DNA of 64,000 nt from Misgurnus anguillicaudatus (Eukaryota; Chordata; Actinopteri; Cypriniformes; Cobitidae). Where the stretch lies: positions 18,298,001 to 18,362,000 of the forward strand of contig NC_073340.2 of the NCBI RefSeq assembly GCF_027580225.2, in the 5' to 3' direction. Below the pieces are notes generated by a model that was not told the origin of the DNA, did no database searches, and worked only from the letters and a program-made list of their open reading frames with translations. Shown here one piece after another: positions 34,901-47,043 of this stretch. Both the position numbers and the translations under genes were made by a program. The stretch's first letter is position 1. Each line of letters begins with the position of its first letter.

Positions 34901-36701
34901 TCAGCAGCAGGCAGAATTATGATAATGACTGTAATCTTTACGTCAACGGGCCAAGGAAGTAAACTCGCCTACAATCTGTGTGTTTGTTGTAGTCCAAGAA
35001 AAGAGATTTAAATTGGAGATGATTCACGTCATCGTTTACTTTGGGATTTGTACCTTTGCATATCATTAACATGTACCACTGCCTTTGAGATGTCTTCCTG
35101 TCATAAAGATTATTATGGGCCATGAATCAAAGATTTACGGGATGGTTTTGATATCGAATTGTTCAGAATTATCTTTCATAACAAAAAATCTCTTAAAATA
35201 GCAATAAAAATGACATAGTAGAAAAAGTAAAAAAGAAAACACACAAAGTACAAAAAAATTATAATGGCATTCCCATGTTTTTGGACTATCCACCTTCTTT
35301 TCAATGTAGGAATGGGCGCGGCCACTTTCAGTTCTTTTAGCCAAATGAAAACTTAAAAGCAATAATTTCAAGTTTTAAGCATTTGTTAAAGAAAACACCT
35401 TCTCTCCATAGCCTTTAATAAGGCATAGTATGTTTTGATAGACTGTTTTTGTCTTGATTGTAGTTTTATTGTACAGCCCTTTGGGCCAACCTTGGGTTGC
35501 ATGAAATGTGCTTTATAAAGAAACAAAACAAAAAAGAATGCTGTTTTATAATGGACGCTAGAAATATTTGTCAGGGTTAAACATATCCGGTCAGGCTAGA
35601 AGTTAAGATTTTTACTTGTCACAAAAGCTATTTTAGTTAGCAGTCATATTTCCTTAAAGGCCAAGTTTGTAACTAGTGTACTAGGTTCTTAATTTGCATA
35701 AATAAAAAGCCATTATAGCTATTTTTACATACACTGATTTTGTGTTTGCATAAACTCACCATTCTTTCGATCTTTCAGGGATGGAAATTTCAGTTGCCCT
35801 CCACCCGCATGACCTCCTGCGCCGCCAGGGTGACAGGTGGGTGAAGTGGTCAGACCTGTGAGAGATGAATCACACTGCAGGTTAGCCACCACAGACAGAA
35901 TACAGAAACAACACAAATGCAAAGCATGTTTCTGGCATCTTCCCTGATGGTTCTTAATGCTCCTTTATGCATCTGAACCACTGATCAGTGATCTGAACAG
36001 AGGACTTTTCTTTTGTACACATTTGACAAATGCTTTTATTTAAAAAGTGACAGAGCATTCAGGGATTTACATTTTATCAATACATGCTTTTCATGGAAAT
36101 CAAACCAATGATCTTCTAGTTACAGGAAACCTCCTATCTTTATATCTTGCAAGAACACAAACATCTCACCCTCTGTAAATTTCCATACTAAGCAGAATCT
36201 GAAATTCACTTTCAACAACAAAATTGTAACATTTCCCATACCAGAACACAAAACTATGTCCTATTAACCTATAAAATAGCTTAACTATGTGTTATATACA
36301 GTAGTACGTACTGTACTCTACAAACACTACAGGAAGACAAGGTATGTAGTTAACTGGAAGACTGGGTATCCACAAGTTCAAACATGCTTATGGATCATTG
36401 TGCAACATCCAAAGTTACACAACATCACTGTTTTCCCAATATGACTGGAGGCAGCGATTTACACAAGCATGTAAAGTAACATCAGATGGACAACTCTGGG
36501 CCTCTAGCAGTATGTGAAGCAAGATTTTTGAAAAATGTTTCGTCTGGTGTCTGTTTTTCTTAACAGACAATGAATGCTTGTACAGTATGATAAACCTTAA
36601 GTGGGTTATTAGCAAGCCTGCACAGAATTTGAAGAAAGCTCAACAGATGTCTGCAGAACTGATACAAAATGGTATTTCTATGTTTATTTCCTTAATATAT
36701 G
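34901..36701. other. Gene-free spacer
   Basis: No supported coding sequence. Near 35440-35530 the phrase 'cagccctttgggccaacc' followed by 'gaaatgtgctttataaag' resembles the 3' terminus of a fish CR1/L2 LINE or a SINE using that tail. Near 36030 'aaatgcttttattta' is similar to a dispersed repeat also found in both gna13 second introns. The rest is unassigned. Confidence 0.35.
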
Positions 36702-36914
36702 TGACCCTGGACCACAAAACCATTATTAATAGGTAAAACCCGTCGTTTGTAGAAAAAGCAAAAAATACATTGCACAGGTCAAAATTATTGAATTTTATTC
36801 TATGCCAAATTCAATAATATATTATTTCCCAAAAGTTATCAACTTCTCCCATTTAATCAGCAAGGTCATTACAGTGGTAAGCCCGTAGAGAGCACTAAAA
36901 CAAATCTTTTCATT

Positions 36915-37362
36915 AAAGGGATAGCTCACCCAAAATGTAAAATTCTTTCATCATTTACTTACTCTCAGTAAGTAAATGAGCCCCATTCACTTCCATAGTG
37001 TTATTTTTTCTACTATGGAAGTAAATGGGGATCACAAACAATTTGGTTACAAACATTTCTCAAAATATCTTTCTTAGTGTTTATCAGAACAAAGAAATAT
37101 ATAACAACATGAGAGTGAGACACTTATTTCTAATTATTCCCTTTCACAAATACAGTCTTTACTGGTAAAGTACTGTTAAATTGCAGTTAATTACTTGAAT
37201 GGTAAATGTCACTTCATCTGAAAGCAGGTGATGATGATTTTCTATAAATCAAGGAACCAGCTTTACTGACGAAATGCGCATGACAAACGCATGCGATTTA
37301 TCGTGCAGCCCTTGTAAGCCCTTGCCAATGATGACACAATTTTTGGGTGAACTATCCCTTTA
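36915..37362. mobile_element. Angel-like MITE (AAAGGGATAGCTCACCC ends)
   Basis: The left end AAAGGGATAGCTCACCCAAA and right end 'tttgggtgaactatcccttt' are inverted repeats, the well-known teleost 'aaagggatagttcaccc' family. A second dyad inside ('cccattcacttccatag' / 'ctatggaagtaaatgggg') is typical. It is inserted in the element starting at 36702. The part at 37220-37320 resembles a piece of gna13 copy 1 intron 1. Confidence 0.75.
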
Positions 37363-37379
37363 ATATGCGTTGCTGTATA

Positions 37380-38186
37380 GAGGGTGTGCACGTGACGTCA
37401 CCTTCGCGAAAGTGACTGTGGTTACGCCCACTGAGTGGCAAAAGACAGAGCGGCAGAATGAGTGAATAATGAAAACACGGGGAAACGTGTCTAAATGGGA
37501 AACAGCTGTTGTGCGATAGACTGTACTAACAGATTAACAAGAATTCGGAGCTATCGTTTTACAGACTGCCAAAAACACCAAATGGAGAAGTAAATTTGAT
37601 CGTTCATGCCAACGTCCACAGACCACAGATGGGTTGATAAGTTGCTAGGGTCACTATCAAGCAAAGGTTTTACTTTCTACTTAAAAGTATTTTTTCAAGT
37701 ATTTGTCTTTATCAATGTTTTTCTTTGGAAAACATACATTCCAAAGCATATTATCATAATTTTTACTCTATTACATTTCATCAATACAAGTTTTTGTTTT
37801 ACATTTAATATTTAAGTACATTAACGTACTTTTACTCAAGTAAAAGTACACAATTGTAATGTAATTAGGTATTAAATAAATTTAAATATGCAATATTAAA
37901 GAATACACAGTATGATTATATGCTTTAGAATGAGGTGAAGTATTTTTTTCTAAAGACAAACACCCTAATAAAGCATAGATGCTTGGAAAATGTAACTTAT
38001 GTAACTAAGTATTGCCCACCTCTGCTATCAAGTCCAACTAAATTCAATTTAAGCTGATAATAGTCAGTTTTACTGGCATTTTCACAGCAGTCGCTATGAA
38101 AACCAGCCATTTTGTTGAACGTTTGCCACTCAACAGGCCAAGTTCCGGCATAGTCACATGGAAAAGTGACGTCAATGCATATCCTC
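37380..38186 (+). mobile_element. Non-autonomous element with THAP zinc-finger remnant
   Basis: Inverted ends of about 60 bp: left GAGGGTGTGCACGTGACGTCA through 'cgcccactgagtggcaaaa'; right 'tttgccactcaacaggcc' through TGACGTCAATGCATATCCTC. Flanked by TATA on both sides (37376-37379 and 38187-38190). From 37496 an ATG opens MGNSCCAIDCTNRLTRI, and after a one-base shift LSFYRLPKTPNGEV, the N-terminal C2CH half of a THAP domain, a DNA-binding finger used by P-element- and Kolobok-type transposases. The rest of the transposase is absent. The interior contains simple AT-rich sequence. Confidence 0.65.
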
Positions 38187-38406
38187 TATATGGACTTCAT
38201 TGGCCTTTGAACTTTAAATGCGATTTTCTTAATATTTTTATTTTTTTGCACTTTCAAGTTCCAGATTTTCAAATTGTTGTATCTTGGCCAAATATTGTTC
38301 TATCCTAGCAAACCATACATCAATGGAAAGCGTATCTAGCTTTCAGATGATGTATAAATCTAAATTTTAAAATGGTTTTCCTTCGGACTTTTGTGGACCA
38401 GGGTCA

Positions 38407-40228
38407 AATTTTAGCTCATTTAATAATGCACTTAGCTAACAATAAAATTTTAATTCCACAATTACATAGAAAAATATTACGATTGAAATTGCAAAAAAAT
38501 TGAAGATCTCAGCCCTCTTGCATCTGACATGCTTTCTTGTAAATGAGCAATTCTTATAAGACTCCAAATAGATTCTGCCAACAAACCTCTATTTCTGAAT
38601 GACCCGAGTCCAGGATTATGCTGATTTGAAGCAAAGGTATGAACATATAATATGTGCCAAGAGCATTCGGTTAATATCACATATTATATAACATTATCTC
38701 ATTTTTGATGGAGGTGTCGTTTAGCTTTTGCATCTGAGCTCCTCAATTGTTTTCTAACAGGTTACCAGCACATGTAGCCTAGTTTTCATTGGTCGGGCAA
38801 ACAGAAAGTCATGCACCAAACTTAAAAGTTGAGCCAATGATGCTGTGTCAGGCTAGTCTGGAGATCATGAAAAAATGCTTTTCCAGACATCTGAAAGAAA
38901 TGCTTTAATAGCCCCACAGAGCCACTTTTTTTCTGTTTTGAATGTGATACGAGAAAATATTAAACATTACAAAAATGACACATTTTACCTTTAATTTCAA
39001 CATAATCATCAAGAGTTAAATGACAACACTGCAACCACACCCAACAGAAACGGCAAACCATGGTACAGCTTACAACAAGTGCAAGGTCATTAAAATCTAA
39101 ATAAAAAAGCTAATCCTATTTTGTTTTTATTTTCTTTTGCATGTCTTATCTTTACATCCAGTATGCATTAAATAAAGAGAGCTGGCACACGCCCTGGAAA
39201 TTCTGGAACAATCCTACTTGCTGTAAAGTTCTGTTTTCTATAAAACATTAAAAACAACTTAAAGTATCATTTGACTAGAAGTATGCTGATGTGAATGGTC
39301 ATCCCGGGCAATGAAACTGTCTGTGGAGCCCGAGTGATCACTGCACATTACGGACTCTCCATTTGTGAGGTAATGTAGCACATCAACTGGCATTTGTAAG
39401 AGCATTAACTGAATTCATAGCCCAGTTTTAGTGACAGGATTTTAAGGACAGTGCGCATCTTTTACTGTCAGACTGGAACATAATCGTATGACCCCATTTT
39501 TGCTTTTGTGCAAGCCTTGTCTATCTTGTTAGCTAATGCATTCCACATTATGAGCTCATCAGCATCCAAATAATATCAATATATCAATCCCACCCGAAGG
39601 ACCCGAGAGAGGTGGAGCAAAAAGCATCGATATTTAAGAAGCCTATTGAGTACTTGAAACTTGAAGTGAGCCAGGCAAGTAACCGCAGTGTTTATTTTTT
39701 CTTTTAGAAACGTTATTATCTCTTGCAAGCCACAAATAAATCATTGCATGTTACCATAACCTGGCATATGGGATAATTCATCCTGCAGAAACATTCCTAA
39801 TTTATTTGAAAAAACTCAGTTCAGACTTGTAGTGTACAGTCGTACTGCACTGAAATGATACAGAGCTCTCTGACATTCCACATTGTGCAGGTCTACACCT
39901 GCCCTTAAACATCAGTCAATGCCGTGCGGACTGCCGGCGCGTCCGGGAGCCTGACTGTGGATTTCGTCACCACCCCTTTTTGGGGGAAACAAACCAGACT
40001 TCTCATAGACTTCCATACAAAAAAGCGGAATAAAGCAACGTTCGTACACAGCCAGTAGGCGTAAATAACTTATGAAATCACTCAGATTAAATATGTTGAG
40101 TACTCTGCCTGCCATAGAGCAAAGTGGGCGTGAACCTGTTCAGAGACATTCTATGACGTTGCGCCGGTTGTGCGTATAGTGCCAAAGACACATATACTTT
40201 ACCTGTGTAACAAAAAAGGCAATGCAGG
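38407..40228. other. Gene-free spacer
   Basis: No coding sequence supported. The block at 39900-40150 ('gcggactgccggcgcgtcc', 'caccaccccttttt') is GC-richer and looks like part of a dispersed repeat. A 13-base 'tagatagataga' run lies near 40420. No RNA gene or clear terminal repeats found. Confidence 0.4.
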
Positions 40229-41815
40229 TAACCCCCTTTTTTTCCCTTTATTTATTTGAAAGGGACAATGTACATCAATCAACATTTTTTGTTTCACTCA
40301 AAATGTAAATGCGCCAGAGTTAGCTAAAGAACTATTTTTCATCTGCAGTCCCTTGGCAGGTCAACACAGTATCATAGTACAAAAATACATAAAAATCACA
40401 AAACAAAATAAAACACTAGATAGATAGATAATAAGTACAATACAAAAATGGGCAGTACCTAAAATAAGATTAACTATCAATGATTGCAGTTTTGAGATGA
40501 ATAGCTGGTGCTCTTTCTAAGTTCAATAGGGAGACAATTCCAATAATTTGAGGCCCGTACTGAGAAGACTGTTTGGCCAAACTTACTTCACCTGTACTGT
40601 ATTACACAGTCTCCCCTGGTAGCTGCCCTATTTGCCCTACCATTGTTGTACAAATTCACCCAGCGGTGGAGGTGCAAGCCCATGTAAATTTTAAAAACAA
40701 GACAGGCATCTAAATAATGTAAAAAAAAAAATTTATTTAATAAGTTATATTTAGTAATAATATTACAGTGATGGCTGATAGGTTTTTGATCTAATATTTT
40801 TAAGGTTTGCTTACAAAGGGTTTCTATTGGTTTAGGAGTTGTCATATTTGTTTGGGACCAGCTTGTGAAACAGTATGATATGTGAGAAAAAATCATGGCA
40901 TGCATAAAGAGTTTGGGTGCCTCTGTTGTTAAATATGGTCTAATGTGTCTGAAGTTAGCCATATTATATCTGATGGTTTTAGCCACTTTTTTAACATGCT
41001 TTTTAAAAGTTAAATTAGAGTCTAAAATTATTAAAATAATACCAAGATATTTAAAATTTGACACTTTCATAATTTTTTCTCCTTCTAGCCTGCTGTACAC
41101 TTGTGAACCTCTTAGAAAAGAACACACAGACTGTTTTGCTAATGTTTAGCTGCAAATCTGACATTTTTAGCCAGGTAGAGACATGCACCAGTGCTTCGGT
41201 TAATTCAGTGGCAGCCTGTTGTTTGTTCTTGGTATGCAGATAAATAACTGTATCATCTGCATACATTTGTATATTAACAGATTGACAAACTTTCGGCAAG
41301 TCATTCATATAGGCTAAACAAGATGGGGCCCAATACTGACCCCTGGAGTACACCGATATTACAGTCAAGGTATGAAGAATAAGAATTACTAATATGTACG
41401 CACTGTTTCCTATTAATTAAATAAGACTCCATCCATTTTGTAGCCTCATCTGAAAAATTATAAAAAGATGATTTTGATAATAATGTCTGGTGATTCACAG
41501 TGTCGAAGGCCTTCTTAAGGTCCAAAAACACTGCACCAACTATACCACCCTCATCTAATTTTGACTTAATGTTTTCAAGGAGAAAACAGTTTGCTGTCTC
41601 TGTAGAGTGGTTTGTGCGAAATCCAAATTGCACTGGGTGTAGGAGTGTGGCCCAAGTTTAGATTGTTTTTTAGTTGCTCTGCTACCCATTTTTCTGTCAC
41701 CTTAGATACTACTGATAAAATACTAATGGGTCTATAATTTGACATCCATTGTTTTATCACCAGACTTGTAGATTGGAGATTTCATTTTAAAAACAGTTTA
41801 AACATAACACACCCT
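40229..41815 (-). pseudogene. Rex1/CR1-like LINE reverse transcriptase, decayed
   Basis: Read on the minus strand: IYKSGDKT near the 5' end, YRPISILSVVSKVTEKWV, FGFRTNHSTETANCFL, VFLDLKKAFDTVNHQTLL, VLQGSVLGPILFSLY, IQMYADDTVIYLHTKN (catalytic YADD), then VSNFKYLGIILI, LTFKKHVKKVAK and the C-terminal HYLDACLVFKIYMG. At least three frameshifts or stops break it (near 41635, 41310 and 41090). The 3' end reads 'attgtccctttcaaataaa', a Rex1/Babar-like ending. It is 5'-truncated before the endonuclease. No intact ORF remains. Confidence 0.82.
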
Positions 41816-43383
41816 ATATCAGAACTTGATATAGCTTTGGCACCGGTGTTTCCCATTTGTGCTTGGGGGCACCTACTGGTAGACAAGAGAATTGCAATAC
41901 TGTAATATAAGCAAGAGAGGGGAGCTTTCTGGTTTTAAAATACTGTTTAAATAAATTAGAAATACTTTAGCCACGTGTTTCTCAGTCTGCCCGCTAAAAT
42001 AAAAAGATAAGATGAACAAATTGAGAAAAGTAGAATTCTGTTATTTCTATTCCGGGGGGCACAGTGGTGGCATCTCAAGAGTAAGTCTCAAAAGCTCAAT
42101 AAAATGGGTTGAACCTGACCTGGTCTGCCATACTTTTTATTTGTGTTTTTTCTGTTAACTTTGACCCCAAGAACCAATAATTGGAGGGTCTGCTCTGCCG
42201 GAAATATCGCGAAAAAAAATTGTGGCCATTTTAGTGTATGCACCCTTTATTTTTATCAGAAAATTGTGAAAAATTATTTTTTTCCTCAAATTCTCAGTGG
42301 GTTGGGTAAACTGTCAATGAATGCATTCCAGATACACAGAACACATGTGTTGACAACATCCACTGAAAAAATAACTTAAAACACATTTCTGCATAATTTT
42401 GCAGCAATTTAATGCAAAAAAGTAGGCGTTTTTTCACTTTTTTCCAATATTTTCATCTTTACTTCATTGGCAATCAACTATTCCCCCAAGTTATGACATC
42501 AGTCAATATATCATTCTTTTCACCAAACAGTATACTCATTACACAGAAAAAAATTATACAAATCCAACCAAAATCAATGGATCTGTGATGATTTCACTAC
42601 TAGTTGGCCATCGACAGGCTCAGAACCTTAATAGAATTTTTGGCTACTTTCAAAATTCCGAAAGACATACTGGATAACATGATTGTTAATGTCCACATTA
42701 TTAAACATCATGGTCTAGAGTTCTTTTTAATTTCAACATTACCCTGTTCCCCAATGGAAATGTGTCACACAATAAATATAATACAGCAAAATGACTTTAA
42801 TTATTTTATTGCCTCAGATGACAACTATTACAACTTTAAAGAGATATTTCACCCATTTGCATTAAGCTTTGTAGCTTTAGAAACTCTGTCATGTTTTTGA
42901 ATGGTCATGCATTATTTTCAGTTTCCCCTGAGACTGGAGAAATACAGATTTTAGTGTTGCACTTCCTTCTTTCAATGATGTAAAAATTGTAATTTTGCGT
43001 CATTGAAAGAAGGAATTGCTATATCTTTGTCGAGGGTGTAAGACTACCCTCTGTCGTTATTTTTCCAGGGGGGGCTATGGGTGGGACGCTACAGACCTAT
43101 TACCTATATACACTAAAATAAATGATACAGCTGCCATCTTTTTGGAATCTAAGCTAAAAGATGCTGTGGAGCCAGGCTTGATGTTTTCCAACAATGGTGG
43201 AAGGTTATCAATATGATATGGAAGAGGGTGATTTCGAGGCTATCTTTATAAGCCACAATACAGGGAAGAGCAGGTAAGGCAGATGGAGGTACAGGAGGTA
43301 GAAGATCGAGGTAGAAAACCTGCTTGTAGAAGGTAGAAGACCTGCCTGTCGCAGACGAGGAGCCTGGACTGACTCGAGCTGGG

Positions 43384-43605
43384 ATGGACTGGTTGTGCCT
43401 GTGCTCTTGCTGTGCACCTACGGACACAGAAATGGAGTCCGTCTGCTGCAGAGAATTTCAAAGATGCCAGTTTCTTCTGGATGAAATTTCTTCATCAGAT
43501 GAGGATATGGACGTTTGTGTGGTGAACCACCCAAGCTTCGCACCGTATATGGACAGCAGCATTCTGGATACATATTTTAGAATACCAAAGGTCAACTGGA
43601 AGTGA
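43384..43605 (+). CDS. P2X7 C-terminal (ballast)-domain-like ORF in the palindrome loop
   Basis: A 73-codon frame reading DWLCLCSCCAPTDTE, VCCREFQRC and VCVVNHPSFAPYMDS. The spacing W-C-x-C-x2-C...PT-x-x-E...CCRE...C-x-x-x-HP-x-F resembles the zinc-binding C-terminal domain of P2X7 receptors, which also occurs as stand-alone, repeat-associated ORFs in fish and invertebrate genomes. After the TGA the same frame continues QPKPAGTNGRLTIK and then a possible splice donor, so the stop could be a point mutation or the exon could be one of several. There are no P2X ion-channel domains nearby. The domain call is by eye. Whether it is translated is unknown. Confidence 0.5.
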   Translation: MDWLCLCSCCAPTDTEMESVCCREFQRCQFLLDEISSSDEDMDVCVVNHPSFAPYMDSSILDTYFRIPKVNWK

Positions 43606-44484
43606 CAGCCAAAGCCTGCAGGGACAAACGGACGTCTGACTATAAAGTAAATGTTTATATTTTATTTGGAAGTGGCTTGCAGAGCTGTGCATTGTGGGAG
43701 TTGTTGTCTTCCATACAAATGCACCCTAAAGTCACTTTCTGTCTTTTTTCGGTCAAATAGGCACCACATTTGAAATGTATGTTACATTTTGACTACAAAT
43801 ATGACCCACTTTCAATAAGGATTAATGTCTGCTACAGACGGGTCTTCTGCCTCGTCTTCTACCTTCTACGGGCAGGTCTTCTGCCTCCTGTTCCTCCATC
43901 TGCCTCGGCTGCTCTTCCCTGTGTTGTGGCTCATAAAGATAGCCTCGAAATCACCCTCTTCCATATCATATTGATAACCTTCCACCATTGTTGAAAAACA
44001 TCAAGCCTGGCTCCTCAGCTTCTGTTAGCTTAGATTCCAAAAAGATGGCAACTGTATCATTTATTTTAGTGTATTAAGTCCCACCCACTGATCTGTAATA
44101 GGTCTGTAGCGTGAGTGGGTCCCATACATAGCCCTCCCTGGAAAAATGAGTGTTTGTAGTCTTAAACTCTCGACAAAGATATAGCAATTCCTTCTTTCAA
44201 TGACGCAAAATGACGCTTTTTACATCATTGAAAGAAGGAAGTGCAACCCTGAAATCTGTATTTCTCCAGTCTCAGGGGAAACTGAAAATGATGCATGACC
44301 ATTCAAAAACAGGGTTTCTAAAGCTACAAAGCTTAATTCAAATGGGTGAAGTATCTCTTTAAAGTTGTAATAGTTGTCATCTGAGGCATTAAAATAATCA
44401 AAGTAATTTTGCTGTATTATATTTATTGTGTGACACATTTCCATTGGGAGAACAGGGTTATGTTGAAATTAAAAAGATCCCTAG

Positions 44485-44743
44485 CAGTGGTTCTCAAACT
44501 GGCGTCCGGGGCCCCCAGGGGGGCCGCGAGATGGTGCCAGGGGGGCCCCAGTTTTATGACATTTTATAAAATACATTATTTATCATGAATTCTGTGAAAT
44601 TAAACCTAAAAAAATAAGGCAGCACTACTTTGTGTAATTTAATGATTTGTTTAATTAAAATGTGAAGTTATAAAACTGTTTTTCTTTGGGGAATGTATCG
44701 TACACAAAGGGGGCCGCACGCTGAAAAAGTTTGAGAACCACTG
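44485..44743. mobile_element. hAT-like MITE (CAGTGGTTCTCAAA ends)
   Basis: The left end CAGTGGTTCTCAAACTGG and right end 'aagtttgagaaccactg' are inverted repeats, with G-rich 'ggggggcc' inside, a common vertebrate hAT-type MITE pattern. Flanked by CCCTAG on both sides (44479-44484 and 44744-44749). The mirror arm of the palindrome at about 42715-42730 lacks it and shows the pre-insertion sequence. Confidence 0.85.
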
Positions 44744-45263
44744 CCCTAGACCATGATGTTTAATAATGTGGACATTAACAATCATGTTATCCAGTATGTC
44801 TTTCGGAATTTTGAAAGTAGCCAAAAATTCTATTAAGGTTATGAGCCTGTTGATGGCCAACTAGTAGTGAAATCATCACAGATATGTTGATTTTGGTTGG
44901 ATTTGTATAATTTTTTTCTGTGTAATGAGTATACTGTTTGGTGAAAAGAATGATATATTGATTGATGTCGTAACTTGGGGGAATAGTTGATTGCCAAAAA
45001 GGTAAAGATGAAAATATGGGAAAAAAGTGAGAAAACGCCTACTTTTTTGCATTAAATTGCTGCAAAATTATGCAGAAATGTGTTTTAAGAGTTATTTTTT
45101 CAGTGGATGTTGTCAGCACATGTGTTCTGTGTATCAGGAATGCATTTATTGACAGTTTACTCAACCCACTGAGGATTTGAGGAAAAAAATATTTTTTCAC
45201 AATTTTAACACAAATAAAAAGTATGGCAGACCAGATCAGGTTCAACCCATTTTTGAGACTTTG

Positions 45264-46802
45264 GCTCCCCGACCCCGACTAAGAGCGGTGTGTGGCATTC
45301 CACAGACTTTTGAGGGAGCAATGAGGTCAGCTGACTCAAAAGAATGGATAAAAGCCATGGATGAAGAAATCCAGTCTCTTAACGAGAACAAAACGTTTAC
45401 CCCGACAACACTGCCCATCGGCAAGAAAACAGTGGGGGGTAGATGGGTCTACTCTATAAAGACTGATGTAGATGGAAAAGACAAGTACAAAGCCAGGTTT
45501 GTGGCCAAAGGTTACAACCAGAGAATGGGAATAGACTATGGAGAAACATTTTCGCCCACTGCGGACTTGAGTCGTGCTACAAAAAGCTGCACAAGAAAAT
45601 TTACTCCTACATCAAATGGACGTGAAAACCGCATACTTGCATGCTCCCATAGACTATGACATCTACATCAATCCACCAGAGGGTTACCAAGAGAAAGAGG
45701 GTATAGTTTACAAACTAGAGAAGTCACTTTACGGTTTGAAACAATACGGGCGAAACTGAAATAAGATTTTGCACGATTGTCTTTCTGAGAACGGATTCAC
45801 ACAAAATGCAGCTGATCACTGTGTTTATGCCAAAGAGTCAAAAGGAGAAAAGGTGATCATAATTACATTGATGATTTAATCATTGCTGCGAGCAATCATG
45901 AGAGACTGAAAGAAGTGAAAGAGATGCTTGCAAAAAAGTTTAAGATGAAAGACTTGGGTAAATTGAAAGATTTTCTGGGTATTGACTTTAATCTGTCAGA
46001 AGGGTGTATAAAAATGACACAGGAAAAATACACTAACAAGATACTACAGCGTTTTAATATGCAAGACTGTAGAATCAGAGAAACACCATGTGAACAGAAA
46101 TTAGAGTATACTGAAAATGCTGAAGAGATGAAAGATGTAAAAATGTACAGAGAAGCTGTGGGAAGTCTTATATACCTGACTGTTTGTACCAGACCAGATT
46201 TGAGTTTTGTTGTGAGCAGATTATCACAGTATTTTGCTGAACCTACAGAAGAACAATGGGTTACTGTGAAGCATGTGCTTCGATATCTCAAAGGTAAGGG
46301 GTTAAGTTTTAAGAGAAATGACTCTGAGAAATTAGGCATACAAGCCTACAGTGATGCTGACTGGGCATCTGATGCCACTGACAGACGCAGTACTACTGGA
46401 TACTGTGTGAGTTTAAGCCAAAACAGCTCTCTAGTATCATGGAAGACTAGAAAGCAACCAACTGTGGCTCTTTCCACATGCAAAGCAGAATACATGGCGC
46501 TTGCTTCAACCATACAAGAGTGTTTATACCTAGAACATTTACTGGAAGGTATAGATAACAACAAGTATGCACAAACTGTGGTACATGAGGACAATCAGGG
46601 AACAATTGCTCTTGCCAAAAATCTTGTAAACAGAAGATGTAAACACCTAGACATAAAGTATCACTTTATCAGGTCTATTGTGAATGAAGGAAGGGTAACT
46701 TTAATGTACTGTTCTACTGATAACATGATTGCTGATGTAATGACCAAACCTGTAACTAAGTTCAAATTAAGTAGGTTTGCAAGTGTTCTTTTTGGACATT
46801 AA
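45264..46802 (+). pseudogene. Ty1/copia-type pol remnant (RT and RNase H)
   Basis: Frames in order: KEWIKAMDEEIQSLNENKTF and KYKARFVAKGYNQRMGIDY (copia RT start); a frameshift near 45570; LHQMDVKTAYLHAPID and EKSLYGLKQ; a stop; NYIDDLIIAASN with the catalytic YIDD near 45860; then LGIDFNLSEGCIKMTQ, GSLIYLTVCTRPDLSFVVS and RNase H with AYSDADWASDATDRRS, ALSTCKAEYMAL and VHEDNQGTIALAKN. The last 295 codons are intact. gag, protease and integrase are missing upstream, cut at the palindrome border. Order and motifs fit the Hydra/copia type found in fish. Confidence 0.88.
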
Positions 46803-47043
46803 TATGTGTTTGACAAAAAGGTCCACTTGTATTAATATGTTCTATTTTCGTTACATAACAACCTGAGTGCAAGTGGGGGTGTTGGAATATGGTTATTGTG
46901 CCCCCAGTTGTGTATGTAATGTAATATAATGTTGTGCATGTGAGTGGTCACAAGAGGGCACCAGAGGTTTACTATTGTAAACGCGTTCGCGTATATGAGT
47001 GTTCTCTGTAAGCCACCGTAGTGTTCTTCTCAGTGTTCATCAG

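Larger units (their letters stand above)
36702..38406. mobile_element. DNA transposon with TGACCCTGGACCACAAAA ends, doubly interrupted
   Basis: The left end TGACCCTGGACCACAAAAC pairs with a right end 'gtggaccagggtca'. Internal phrases 'ccagattttcaaattg', 'tcttggccaaatattg' and 'ccatacatcaatgg' belong to a very common fish non-autonomous element. It is split by two later elements: a MITE at about 36915-37362 and a THAP-containing element at 37380-38186. Between them the residual sequence 'aatatgcgttgctgtata' links to 'tatatggacttcattgg'. Confidence 0.75.
42088..45263. mobile_element. 3.2-kb palindromic (foldback) element with P2X7-C-like ORF
   Basis: Two arms of about 1.25 kb, 42088-43365 and about 43840-45263, are inverted copies. 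'gggttgaacctgacctggt' at the left outer edge mirrors 'accagatcaggttcaaccc' at the right; 'tggccatcgacaggctc' mirrors the right arm's copy near 44840; and 'gagggtgatttcgaggcta' mirrors 'tagcctcgaaatcaccctc'. The central about 470 bp is unique and holds a cysteine-rich ORF. A later MITE (44485-44743) lengthens only the right arm. The element abuts the 5'-truncated copia element, which starts coding right after its right edge. Confidence 0.85.

Noticed and set aside
42143..42900. ORFs in the left palindrome arm and their mirror ORFs on the minus strand at 44220-45245
   Set aside because: Conserved between arms only because the arms are inverted copies; no recognised domain and both are AT-rich low-complexity translations.
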